Shown: positions 53,547 to 60,969 of the stretch, piece after piece | Layout: each line of letters begins with the position of its first letter | Position numbering within the stretch: the stretch's first letter is position 1 | Source: Bin87 sp965220105 | GTDB lineage: Bacteria > Chloroflexota > Dehalococcoidia > Lucifugimonadales > UBA3495 | Reading direction: 5' to 3' | Length of the DNA stretch: 64,000 nt | Assembly (NCBI GenBank): GCA_965220105.1 | Contig: OZ244811.1 | Span: 2,294,001 to 2,358,000, forward strand | The notes under the pieces: model-generated | Database searches by the model: none | What the model was told of the DNA's origin: nothing | The model's input: only the letters and a program-made list of their open reading frames with translations | Program-made: the position numbers and the translations under genes

Positions 53547-54737
53547 TTGGCCTACCTGTCGCGGGTCAGCCTCACCAACTACCGCACCTTCCGGGAGGCT
53601 GCGTTCGACCTTCCGCCGGGTGTATCCGTGTTTCATGGCGCCAATGGTGAGGGCAAAACGGCGGTGCTGGAAGCCGTCTACACGCTGGCGGTAGGACGCT
53701 CTTTCCGCACCGAACGGGAGCGGGAGGTGGTCAACTTCGACGCTGCGCGCAACGCGGAGGCTGCCTACGTCGAGGGCGCGGCGGAACGGGACGGGCAGGC
53801 AATTACCGCAGTGGTTGGTTATCTGCCCGGCAACGATCCCCAGACGGCGGGTCCCGACGCCTGCTCGGACGGCCCGGCGGCGGGAATTATGCCGGCGGTA
53901 CGCAAGCAGATTCGGGTGAACCGTCAGCCGAGCACCGCGTCCAACCTGCTGGGGCGTATTGGCGCCACGCTGTTCTTTGCCGATGACGTGAACTTGGTGC
54001 TGGGCCCGCCGGCGGAACGGCGGCGCTACCTGGACGTCCTCATCAGCCAGGCCGACCGGTATTACCTGACGGCGCTGCAACGATACCAGGCGGCGCTGCG
54101 GAACCGGAACGGTCTGCTGCGCAGGCAGCGCGAGGGTCGCGTGGAACCCGACGAAATGCGCTATTGGGACGATCAGCTGGTGGCCGCCGGGTCGACGCTG
54201 GTCCAGGGCCGGGCGGCGGCGCTGGAGTACCTGGCGACGGCAGCGGACGAAGTGCAGCGGAGTCTGGCCGATGCGCCGGCTGCGTTGCGGCTCGTCTACC
54301 AGCCTCGGGTGCCGGCCCATGGTTCGGCGGAGGATACGGCGTCGGCCTTTCGGGAGGAACTGGAGAGATCAGCAGCGCGTGAACAGGCCACCGCCACGAC
54401 GGTGGTCGGTCCGCATCGGGACGATTTCATCATCCTGGCGGGCGGGCGGCTGGGCAACTCCTACGCCTCCCGAGGTGAGGCTCGCACCATCGCGCTGGCC
54501 CTGCGGCTGGCCGAGGCCGACTACCTGGCGCAGGTGCGGCAGGACGATCCGATAATCCTGCTGGACGACGTGCTGTCGGAAATGGACGCCAACCGTCGGG
54601 AGCGCGTCCTTGACCAGGTTGCCATCTATCGCCAGGCCCTGATCACCACCACCGATGTCGAGCCGGTGCGGGCGCATTTCGGCGACAACGCAGCGTATTT
54701 CCACGTATCCGGAGGGGTGGTAACTCGCCGGACATAG
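53547..54737 (+). CDS. recF: DNA replication and repair protein RecF
   Basis: RecF is an SMC-like ATPase that helps load RecA at gaps. The 396 residues have Walker A FHGANGEGKTAVLEAVYTLA near 29-48, RKQIRVNRQPS, FFADDVNLVLGPPAERRRYLDVLIS, the signature ASRGEARTIALALRLAE and Walker B PIILLDDVLSEMD. The start is TTG at 53547 after GAGAGGGAACC. dnaA, dnaN and gyrB are absent, so this is not the origin region in the usual layout. Confidence 0.92.
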   Translation: MAYLSRVSLTNYRTFREAAFDLPPGVSVFHGANGEGKTAVLEAVYTLAVGRSFRTEREREVVNFDAARNAEAAYVEGAAERDGQAITAVVGYLPGNDPQTAGPDACSDGPAAGIMPAVRKQIRVNRQPSTASNLLGRIGATLFFADDVNLVLGPPAERRRYLDVLISQADRYYLTALQRYQAALRNRNGLLRRQREGRVEPDEMRYWDDQLVAAGSTLVQGRAAALEYLATAADEVQRSLADAPAALRLVYQPRVPAHGSAEDTASAFREELERSAAREQATATTVVGPHRDDFIILAGGRLGNSYASRGEARTIALALRLAEADYLAQVRQDDPIILLDDVLSEMDANRRERVLDQVAIYRQALITTTDVEPVRAHFGDNAAYFHVSGGVVTRRT

Positions 54738-54756
54738 CGCACTTCGGCGTTTAGAC

Positions 54757-54830
54757 TGTCATTGCGAGCGCATCCTTCGACAAGCTCAGGATGAGCGGGT
54801 GAGAAGGCAGGATGAACGGGATTGCCCAAG
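54757..54830. repeat. Composite of two short repeat families
   Basis: TGTCATTGCGAGCGCATCCT opens like the TCATTGCGAG family, but TTCGACAAGCTCAGGATGAG of the third family sits inside before GGGATTGCC closes it. It lies between recF and the 6.1-kb element. Confidence 0.6.
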
Positions 54831-54933
54831 GACGTTAGAGTTGGTAACCTGCAAAACAGCAGGAGGATTCCCTAGGGCGTGTTGACATTTAGATTCGAGC
54901 CGATTCCTAAACTCGCCGTGAACGCCACTTGAA

Positions 54934-55482
54934 TTACCGCCATTCCGCTAACATCGCCTGGCGTTCCTCCCTGTCGGCATTGCGCCAACGTTCGGCACGC
55001 GCTTCTTTCTCTTGGTTCGCAACTTCAACCGCTGCTTGTTCCCCCGCTTTTTGTGCGTCCATGTAACGGTTCCATGCGATACGAGCACCGTCATGCCCTT
55101 CGAGGACATATCCGTGGGGTGGGCGAAGTCTGCTCCAACCAGGGCCACACGCAAAGCAAAGGTGCCAAGATGGTAGCCGTGGGTCGGTGCAACCGCAGGC
55201 GCACCCGCAGGGCACTGCAAGCCGCCAGAAACAGTTGCCGCAAGTTTCGTAATCGTCATGGATTACGAGGGGGTTGGGGCTGGCGAATCCACCGGGCACA
55301 CTGGTCATGCAACGACCACAACCGCAGCAACGCCGATGGTTAATGCCGAATTCGCTACGGTCGTGAATCACATCACCACATTGCAAGCAAAGGTAAATGC
55401 AGTCCGATCCATAGCGCAGATAAATCCTGCCAATTAGGGCGTCTAGTGGTGCTATTTTCCGAATGGTTATTGTTCTTCTCAA
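54934..55482 (-). CDS. Cys-rich zinc-ribbon-like protein of unknown function (cargo)
   Basis: The 182 residues contain many Cys pairs: CLQC, CCGCGRC, CGNC, CGCACGC and CFAC. They could hold several zinc ions. They are followed by a charged helical tail (EVANQEKEARAERWRNADRE). I recognise no family. It is the first gene inside the left end of the transposon and faces outward. A nucleic-acid-binding role is plausible but unproven. Base composition is lower in GC than in recF. Confidence 0.65.
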   Translation of the reverse strand: MRRTITIRKIAPLDALIGRIYLRYGSDCIYLCLQCGDVIHDRSEFGINHRRCCGCGRCMTSVPGGFASPNPLVIHDDYETCGNCFWRLAVPCGCACGCTDPRLPSWHLCFACGPGWSRLRPPHGYVLEGHDGARIAWNRYMDAQKAGEQAAVEVANQEKEARAERWRNADREERQAMLAEWR

Positions 55483-55559
55483 TCGTTTCGACGCTCATGT
55501 CATGGTACTACCAGCCACCACCGTAAGTAAACGGGAACTCACCGTCCTGCGTCATAGGA

Positions 55560-56015
55560 TCAGTGAGTGCAGAAATCGTTATACGGGGTCTGCAAGTTAA
55601 GAGCAGCATAAATCTCGAAGACTGCCTGGGTCGCACAACACTTGATTTCAACTGCCCTGATTTCCATGTTCCTGACGAGCGTCTGCTGCTCGTCAAATTG
55701 GGGTCTATAGTCTCTGTCCAGTTGCGCTCTGGTGAGAGGACCCAACCCCAAGTATTCTATCGTCATCAGGGACGCCAACGGTGCTTCGCTGGGGCGCCCC
55801 GCGCGATGTTGCCGAATCCGTCTCCTGATGTCCTGCTTAGAATGCGGGCCGACACGACCAACGTACTTCGCCTTGCCGTCTTGATAAAAGACGTACACGC
55901 CGCATTGTAAGTCGAGATTCTGCAATGTCTCATTGCTGTATGCGGTGCTCCCCTTGAGTTGTTCTAAAAGTGGCTTCATCTGACTGTTGATTTCTGCGAA
56001 CGTCTTGGTCTCCAC
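55560..56015 (-). CDS. GIY-YIG-type nuclease domain protein (cargo)
   Basis: The 151 residues have LQCGVYVFYQDGKAKYVGRV, which fits the GIY...YIG motif as GVY and YVG. The conserved Arg follows in DIRRRIRQHR and a possible metal Glu near FDEQQTLVRNMEIRAVEI. GGAGGGAACCACCGTGGAG lies upstream. It may act as a homing-like nuclease or in defence or mobility of the element; which is unknown. Confidence 0.7.
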   Translation of the reverse strand: METKTFAEINSQMKPLLEQLKGSTAYSNETLQNLDLQCGVYVFYQDGKAKYVGRVGPHSKQDIRRRIRQHRAGRPSEAPLASLMTIEYLGLGPLTRAQLDRDYRPQFDEQQTLVRNMEIRAVEIKCCATQAVFEIYAALNLQTPYNDFCTH

Positions 56016-56357
56016 GGTGGTTCCCTCCCTACCTTTGTTCAGCGGGACCTGCCCGCTGGCCGCCGCCGTTTAGCCCCGACTGGATGCGCCTTCCTCGTGC
56101 CAGGCTTTGGCGTCGGTCGTGGCGCAACCAACTTCCTGACTACGGCCTTCGTCACACTCGTCACGTTGGTGTTGGGCAAATGGTTGGTTCGCCGGCCTGC
56201 GGTTATGGCCTCTCTCAAACGTGTCGTTTTCATGGCAGCCATCAAAAAACTCCCCCCCGAAAACCGGCGGAGGAAGTCTTGATGACGCCCGGACTGCACT
56301 GGTAGAATACCAACGCCCAGGGACGTTCCGAGTGCCTGCTCTGTCCAGGTGTTCGGC
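56016..56357. other. Spacer with ambiguous short frames
   Basis: Two overlapping frames exist. A plus frame (56097-56282) would give a hydrophobic stretch (NFLTTAFVTLVTLVLGKWLV), and a minus frame (56039-56299) a very basic 86-residue product. Neither has a good start site, so I do not call a gene. One of them may be a small cargo protein. Confidence 0.3.
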
Positions 56358-56390
56358 GTAGGCCCCGCTGTTTGAAGCAGCGGGGCCTAC
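56358..56390. terminator. Strong hairpin, probable bidirectional terminator
   Basis: GTAGGCCCCGCTG, a 7-base loop and CAGCGGGGCCTAC form a perfect 13-bp stem. It lacks a long T-run. It stands at the edge of the spacer before the IS1-type element. Confidence 0.5.
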
Positions 56391-56487
56391 GTGATTTAGA
56401 TTTGCCAGAATGCTATCACGGTGGCCTGGGGTAGCACAATGACGCGGGTTTACGACGCCACCCGCTCAAAGGGTAGCCGGTAGCGAC

Positions 56488-56519
56488 AGGCCCCGCAGGT
56501 CAGTTGACCTGCGGGGCCT
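56488..56519. terminator. Perfect 15-bp hairpin next to the IS1-type element
   Basis: AGGCCCCGCAGGTCA and TGACCTGCGGGGCCT pair around two bases, followed on the plus strand by TTCAAAG. It lies four bases before the left target duplication of the IS1-type element and shares the GGCCCCGC core with the hairpin at 56358. Confidence 0.5.
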
Positions 56520-56551
56520 TCAAAGATTGCGGTAGTGTATCCGTTTGAAAT

Positions 56552-57463
56552 TCACGAGTTTGCGGTTCGCTTCTGGTAAGTGCCGCGTGGCTGGGGCTGC
56601 GGGAAATGCCCAGATGCTAAATCAGACAGCCAAGCCATATCATACACACGGTCCGTGAGTCCCGCCGCCATCGCCGGCGTGGTCTTGTAGCCGTTGTTCC
56701 GCTTGGTCAACGTCGAATGCGGACGGCAGAAGTTGTAGTACGTGAAGTACAGGGCTTGGGCATAGTAGTGGTTCTCGTACTTTTTGCTGAATGCGTTGGT
56801 GAGCCGAGTGAACCGCCGCATACTCATCCGCATGGTCAAGTTGTGGCGTTCGACATGGGATGTACTGATGAGCCGCTCATCGGGGTCGCCAACCACAACT
56901 TCCTGACGAGTTCCCACGCATTCCGAAGGTGAATACCGCCGGGCTTCTTCACGCGGCGCATCCGCGTAGATTTTGATTGACTGCGCGAAGTCCACGTTGC
57001 CGCCAAACGCACCTTCCACGGCTTCGGGGTACGCACTCAACCCATCCGTCGTCAGCTGGAATCGGTTTGCCGTCCGCGCACGAAGGTCGTCCATCAAGTC
57101 CAGGTCTGTCGCCCCGTCTCGGCTGGTACTCACCGCCCATGAAATGAGCAACTTGGAGTCCGAGTCGATGGCCGTCCATGTCCACACGTCACCGGCTTCG
57201 TCGGGGGCCGCTACTGCGTGCTCCACATTACGGCGTTTGGCGTACAGGAACGCCCATATCTCATCGCACTGGACGACTTGGGCCGGAACGTCCCGCACGT
57301 GCATGTCGTGGTAGTCGATGCAGGCTTTCCCTGCCGCCACCACCACGCGCTTGACAGTGTTGATGCCACAGTTCTCAATCCGCGTGATGGAGCGCATGGA
57401 CGTGCCTTCCACCAGCATATTCAGGATGCGGATTTGCTTGTCGGGCGATATTCGATTGACCAT
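56552..57463 (-). CDS. IS1-family-like DDE transposase, single frame
   Basis: The 303 residues start with a helix-turn-helix (DKQIRILNMLVEGTSMRSITRIENCGINTVKRVV). The catalytic part has VVQCDEIWAFLYAKRRN (first Asp), FQLTTDGLSAYPEAVEGAFG (second Asp) and THVERHNLTMRMSMRRFTRLT-like SHVERHNLTMRMSMRRFTRL (Glu). It ends NFCRPHSTL and a basic tail. Unlike IS1 itself there is no frameshift. The inverted ends and 8-bp duplication agree with the family. Confidence 0.88.
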   Translation of the reverse strand: MVNRISPDKQIRILNMLVEGTSMRSITRIENCGINTVKRVVVAAGKACIDYHDMHVRDVPAQVVQCDEIWAFLYAKRRNVEHAVAAPDEAGDVWTWTAIDSDSKLLISWAVSTSRDGATDLDLMDDLRARTANRFQLTTDGLSAYPEAVEGAFGGNVDFAQSIKIYADAPREEARRYSPSECVGTRQEVVVGDPDERLISTSHVERHNLTMRMSMRRFTRLTNAFSKKYENHYYAQALYFTYYNFCRPHSTLTKRNNGYKTTPAMAAGLTDRVYDMAWLSDLASGHFPQPQPRGTYQKRTANS

Positions 57464-57529
57464 AGCCGGATTTTAGTCGTATCCGGCTGCATTGTCAAGC
57501 ATTATCGGCGTTTGAAATATCGCCGTTCG

Positions 57530-57970
57530 TCAGCGCGGGCCGGGCCTGCGCATACGCAGCAACCCACGACCGACCAGCCTGCCGGGTTCGTGGCCGGCGG
57601 CAGCAGACGTTTGCTGCGATGAACTTTGCTTGAAGGTCCGCAGTTTGCGTTTGTAATCCCAAAACTCCTTCACGGCGAACACCCCAAAGACCAACCCCAG
57701 TACCACGGTCGCTATCATCGTGCTCAACATACCGATCTGCAACGGTTGGCTGATGTTGTTGTTCAGAGCGAACAATAGGCTGACCGATATAGCGAGCGTT
57801 ACGCAACTGCTGGCGAGTCCTGTAAACACCGACCGCATCCCGGAAGCAAAAAAGTCCAAGTCCTGCTCGGTAATTTGATACATTACGACCTGACCCGGAT
57901 GTACCGTGACGGACGCTCCTGTAGCACCCAAGACGGTGGTCTGCGAGTTGCTTTGGTCGTTCTCCAGCAT
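57530..57970 (-). CDS. Two-helix membrane protein, passenger of the IS1-type element
   Basis: The 146 residues have a polar N-terminus (VTVHPGQVVMYQITEQDLDF), two transmembrane helices (TGLASSCVTLAISVSLLFAL and MLSTMIATVVLGLVFGVFAV) and a basic C-terminal tail. The family is unknown. It is 19 bases after the Cys-pair gene, so both are probably co-translated. Confidence 0.6.
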   Translation of the reverse strand: MLENDQSNSQTTVLGATGASVTVHPGQVVMYQITEQDLDFFASGMRSVFTGLASSCVTLAISVSLLFALNNNISQPLQIGMLSTMIATVVLGLVFGVFAVKEFWDYKRKLRTFKQSSSQQTSAAAGHEPGRLVGRGLLRMRRPGPR

Positions 57971-57989
57971 GTTGGTCAGTATTGCAAGA

Positions 57990-58292
57990 TCATACCCTCG
58001 GCAAACCTAGTTCGTCCGCCACGCCAAGCGAAAACAGATTGAACATCATGCTGTACCCACACGTTTCACACACGAGAACAGCAAGGGGGAACGAGACGTT
58101 CATTTCGCTCAACGGTTGTAGGTCATTGGATTGGTTCGTGGCAAGTAGCACCCCCCGGTACTCCTGTACCTCCCACTCGCTATCCAACGAGACAGGACAG
58201 GTCAGCACGCGCCCGCCGATCTTGTCTTGTATGGCATCGACAACCATGCTGGTGTAAGAATCCGTCCCTGTCCTGGACATCGTTGTAACCAT
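57990..58292 (-). CDS. Small protein with a CxxC, passenger of the IS1-type element
   Basis: The 100 residues contain a C-terminal VLVCETCGYSMMFNLF with one CxxC and one more Cys in GGRVLTCPVSLD. It could be half a zinc ribbon. GGAGAGAAGGATAAAAA precedes the ATG. It pairs with the membrane gene downstream; function unknown. Confidence 0.6.
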   Translation of the reverse strand: MVTTMSRTGTDSYTSMVVDAIQDKIGGRVLTCPVSLDSEWEVQEYRGVLLATNQSNDLQPLSEMNVSFPLAVLVCETCGYSMMFNLFSLGVADELGLPRV

Positions 58293-58331
58293 TTTTTATC
58301 CTTCTCTCCGATGATCAGAATCAGGCAGATG

Positions 58332-58589
58332 TTACGCTACCGCCGAATCGTCGGCTCCCTTTCCCCAGCGGGCGTTGGCGGCGCGGGTCGCTATCTCGGA
58401 ACGCTGGGCAGGCGTCAGAGCCTCGGCCCTGGCCTTGCCGCCCTTCTTCCCGCCTTTGCTCCGATTCGGGGTGGGCTCCAGCTTTTCGACGTATTCTTCG
58501 TCGATGTCGCCAACTGCCACTCTCGCGGCCATGATGCCGGCCTCAATTGGGTTTGCCGGCCGTTTTTCGCCTTTGGGTCCTACGGGCAT
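58332..58589 (-). CDS. Small basic histone-like/Lys-rich protein, passenger of the IS1-type element
   Basis: The 85 residues MPVGPKGEKRPANPIEAGIM...NRSKGGKKGGKARAEALTPAQ, then RSEIATRAANARWGK, match a widespread small bacterial family with MPxGPKGEKRP and an AxxARW end. Its function is unclear; DNA or RNA binding is likely from the charge. It is the first gene after the promoter inside the element. Confidence 0.75.
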   Translation of the reverse strand: MPVGPKGEKRPANPIEAGIMAARVAVGDIDEEYVEKLEPTPNRSKGGKKGGKARAEALTPAQRSEIATRAANARWGKGADDSAVA

Positions 58590-58672
58590 GAGTTTTACCT
58601 CGGTAGGGTCAAGAAGTTCATGTGCGTCATGGTACTGATAGCATGAGTGGGGTGAGTGGGATAACGCATATC

Positions 58673-58699
58673 ATTATACCCGTTCCATTACCCTGTCAA
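58673..58699 (-). promoter_or_regulatory. Promoter for the passenger genes of the IS1-type element
   Basis: On the minus strand consensus TTGACA (58694-58699) and consensus TATAAT (58673-58678) are 15 bases apart, a short spacing. It lies 34 bases inside the right end and reads into the small basic protein gene. Confidence 0.55.
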
Positions 58700-58768
58700 C
58701 ATGGCCCGCGTCAATCCCGTGGATGCTTGGCTATTTCAAACGGATACACTACCAAGATTGCCGCCGGG

Positions 58769-58798
58769 TTGCGGCTCATCGCTGCGTCCGACTATACT
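58769..58798 (+). promoter_or_regulatory. Candidate promoter of the tRNA-Phe gene
   Basis: TTGCGG (58769-58774) and TATACT (58793-58798) are 18 bases apart, about 85 bases before the tRNA. The IS1-type element inserted seven bases upstream of the -35 hexamer and left it intact. Confidence 0.5.
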
Positions 58799-58885
58799 CT
58801 TAAACGACTCGGCAGGTTGGTTCCTTCTTTCCAGGGACGAATCAACCCACCGAACAGACCGAGGCGGCTCACGCCGTCTCTACGT

Positions 58886-58956
58886 GGGGCCGTAGTTCAG
58901 TGAGAGAACATCCGCCTGAAAAGCGGAAAGCGGGGGTTTGAATCCCCTCGGCTCCA
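58886..58956 (+). tRNA. tRNA-Phe(GAA), carried on the transposon, altered elbow
   Basis: The full cloverleaf folds. The acceptor is GGGGCCG/CGGCTCC, the D stem GTTC/GAAC and the anticodon stem TCCGC/GCGGA with loop CTGAAAA (anticodon GAA). The T stem is GGGGG/CCCCT with loop TTTGAAT, and the discriminator is A. CCA is not encoded. The D loop has only seven bases (AGTGAGA) and lacks GG18-19. The T loop has T at 56 instead of C. If the loop is numbered G18 A19, an A19-U56 pair replaces G19-C56. The variable loop has four bases. Confidence 0.9.
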
Positions 58957-59041
58957 CGTCGTTTAACTTTATGGGGTCGGACAACCAAAAACAACTGACG
59001 GGACTTGACGACCACACCCATCACCGAAACAGGAGCGCAAT

Positions 59042-59623
59042 ATGCCAACGGAACCGTTCAACGGAAAAATTGACGGATACGACCTGATGAAGACGATTCA
59101 GCATTGGGAAAACGCTGCCGAAGAGCTGCAACGTCAACTGTCGGACGTGCAACAACGGCTGGCAACGGCCCAGCGCAACGCGCAGGGGTGCCGTGCCGCA
59201 ATGGAACTGTGCAAAGAACTGGTCGATGAACCCAATCCCGCGTATGGGATTCACGGACATCTCAGTCCTGGTGACGTAGGGCATTGCAAAACCCAACTGG
59301 AGGCGGCGGCAGAAGTCGCACGGCAGACTGGCGGGGTCGTAAAACTGGCCGACCTCGGCAAGTTGCTGTACGACACGGGGAAATGGAAAGCCGCTGACCA
59401 CAACAGCATCAAGAGGTCTCTGCACGGCCAATTCAACATGAGCGACGATTGGCAAAGGGAAGGTGAACGAACAGGTATCTACCGGTTGGTGACCTACACG
59501 GACGAATCAGGAGGTAGCAAATGGCCCGCAGAATCCTCTCCGAGCGGCGATGGCGACGCATCGCCCCACACCTACCGGGCAAACGGGGAGACCGTGGCCG
59601 CAGAGGGGCGAATAATCGCCTGA
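59042..59623 (+). CDS. Coiled-coil plus winged-helix protein (cargo)
   Basis: The N-terminal half is helical and coiled (AAEELQRQLSDVQQRLATAQ). The C-terminal half, VVKLADLGKLLYDTGKWKAA ... SIKRSLHGQFN ... GERTGIYRLVTY, fits a HARE-HTH-like winged helix that ends near 59500. The last 35 residues overlap the transposase gene in another frame and may be non-functional. CAGGAGCGCAAT precedes the ATG. It could be a DNA-binding accessory of the transposon. Confidence 0.65.
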   Translation: MPTEPFNGKIDGYDLMKTIQHWENAAEELQRQLSDVQQRLATAQRNAQGCRAAMELCKELVDEPNPAYGIHGHLSPGDVGHCKTQLEAAAEVARQTGGVVKLADLGKLLYDTGKWKAADHNSIKRSLHGQFNMSDDWQREGERTGIYRLVTYTDESGGSKWPAESSPSGDGDASPHTYRANGETVAAEGRIIA

Positions 59624-60365
59624 CGGTGGAAGGCATATTGTGGATAGCCCGCACTGGCGCCCCGTGGCGCGACCTGCCCGAAGAGTTTGGCAAATGGAAC
59701 TCCGTGTACCGGCGGTTCCGTCGCTGGGCTCTGACCGGCGCACTGACACGATTATTTCAACTGATAATGCTGGAATTGCTCGACCTGCGTGTCGTCATGG
59801 TGGACGGCACATTCATCAAGGTGCATCAGCACGGCGCCGGTTCCCCAAAAGCGGGCGCCCCCCGGGTGGCGAGGCCATAGGCCGCGGGCGCGGAGGGCTG
59901 ACGACAAAGATACTGGCGGCGACGGACAAAAACGGGAACCTCATCCGCTACCTGTTATTACCGGGCAATGCCGGTGAATCGCCAGGGCTGGAACCCCTGA
60001 CGGACGGCATTGCCACCAAAGGCAGCATGGTCATCGCTGACAAAGCCTATGACTCGGACAGTATCCGCAAATCCCTGGCTGCACGTGGGATTATAGCGGT
60101 CATCCCGTCGCGGGTAAATCGTATCGTTCAGCATCCGCTGGATGTGGTCGCCTACAAAACCCGCCATCTGGTGGAAAACTACTTCGCCAGAATCAAGCAG
60201 TTCCGGCGCATCGCCACGCGCTACGAGAAGACCGACACCAGTTTCGCCGGGATGATTGACCTGGTGGCGACGGTCATCGCCATCATGCCTGGTCGCAACC
60301 GTGGACGGCGCAACGCCGCTGACAAATGTGCGCTTGACCCATCCGCCGTAGCGGTAGTACCGTGA
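59521..60365 (+). CDS. IS5-family transposase in two frames, likely motor of the 6.1-kb transposon
   Basis: OrfA (59521-59880) starts after AGGAGGTAGCAA and reads RRWRRIAPHLPGKRGDRG, ARTGAPWRDLPEEFGKWNSV and VVMVDGTFIKVHQHG (first Asp). A -1 slip on the six C near 59863 leads into GGEAIGRGRGGLTTKILAATDKNG, MVIADKAYDSDSI (second Asp) and LVENYFARIKQFRRIATRYEK (Glu) up to 60365. No compact IS ends are seen close to it; the nearest matching ends are those of the whole 6.1-kb element. That argues it belongs to the element. Confidence 0.8.
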
Positions 60366-60517
60366 CGACGCCACGGCAGTTTTAGTCGCCCCCTCCGCAG
60401 CGGAGGACGGACGCAAGTGTTTCAGCAGGGTATGGCTCCGTGCCTCCTTGCGGCATTTGCGTTCGGACTAGGCTGCTGTGGCAAGTCGCCAAATCCTGCA
60501 TCCGCAAGGGGGTTCCA

Positions 60518-60856
60518 ATGTGCGAAACTGCCAGAGTCAACAGGAAGTGGGGAGTAGTCAGCATCGCCGGCGGCGGCCTACTGGTGGTCGCGACTGCGGC
60601 TGCCGCAGGGATGGGCGTCAGCCCGTCATCGGCCCCGGTGCTCGGATTGGAGGTGCTGTGGGGTGGTTGGCTTGCTTATAACGTGCTGTGGTGCGGTCTG
60701 GACTTTGTTCATCTGATATCGCTGCCAGACGTATGCCCTTGCGACCCGCCTCAGCCGGCCGAGGCTACTGCGGTGAAGCGCAGTTGGGCGCGCGCCGTAA
60801 TCGTTGCCGTTGCCATAGCGTGCTACTCATTGGCGTTGGCACAAATCCACCCATGA
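60518..60856 (+). CDS. Small membrane protein (cargo)
   Basis: From ATG 60518 (MCETARVNRKWGVV) the 112 residues have three hydrophobic segments (VSIAGGGLLVVATAAAAGMG, LEVLWGGWLAYNVLWCGLDF and AVIVAVAIACYSLALAQ). CPCDPP lies between. AAGGGGGTTCCA precedes the ATG. Unknown function; last gene before the right end of the transposon. Confidence 0.55.
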   Translation: MCETARVNRKWGVVSIAGGGLLVVATAAAAGMGVSPSSAPVLGLEVLWGGWLAYNVLWCGLDFVHLISLPDVCPCDPPQPAEATAVKRSWARAVIVAVAIACYSLALAQIHP

Positions 60857-60882
60857 CCAAGCACCCGTGCCGCCAAGAAATC

Positions 60883-60909
60883 GGCCCGCCCTCTCTATCA
60901 GGGTGGGCC
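60883..60909 (+). terminator. Hairpin after the last cargo gene
   Basis: GGCCCGCCCT and AGGGTGGGCC form a stem with one G-U pair and a 7-base loop, followed by TCGATTA. It lies 27 bases after the membrane gene. Confidence 0.45.
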
Positions 60910-60969
60910 TCGATTATCACCGGAGTCATAATCGCCTCAACTCGTCGGGTCTAAATGTCAACACGCCCT

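Larger units (their letters stand above)
56531..58753 (-). mobile_element. IS1-type transposon with three passenger genes, 2.2 kb
   Basis: GGTAGTGTATCCGTTTGAAA (56531 on) and its exact complement ending at 58753 are 21-bp terminal inverted repeats beginning with GGT as in IS1. An 8-bp direct repeat AAGATTGC flanks both ends (56523-56530 and 58754-58761), proving insertion. Besides the transposase it carries a membrane protein, a Cys-pair protein and a small basic protein, all on the minus strand under a promoter near its right end. Confidence 0.92.
54875..60968. mobile_element. 6.1-kb cargo-carrying transposon with IS427-like ends
   Basis: GGGCGTGTTGACATTTAGA (54875-54893) and its exact complement (60950-60968) are the ends, each flanked by TA (54873-54874 and 60969-60970). 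Removing the element and one TA joins AGGAGG (54861-54866), seven bases and ATG of the HEPN gene at 60970, so the empty site is a normal gene start. The ends share GG and TGTTGACATTT with the IS427-type copies in this window. Its own IS5-type transposase (59521-60365) is the likely motor. Cargo: Cys-rich protein, GIY-YIG nuclease, tRNA-Phe, winged-helix protein, membrane protein and a nested IS1-type transposon. No phage or conjugation genes are seen. Confidence 0.88.

Noticed and set aside
53547..54737. recF as a marker of the replication origin
   Set aside because: dnaA, dnaN and gyrB are not nearby, and I saw no cluster of DnaA boxes.
58886..58956. tRNA as an attachment site for an integrase
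   Set aside because: No tyrosine or serine recombinase and no direct repeat of the tRNA 3' end were seen in the window.
54875..60968. Interpretation as a prophage or integrative conjugative element
   Set aside because: There is no integrase, capsid, portal, terminase, relaxase or type IV secretion gene, and the ends and TA duplication are those of a DDE transposon.
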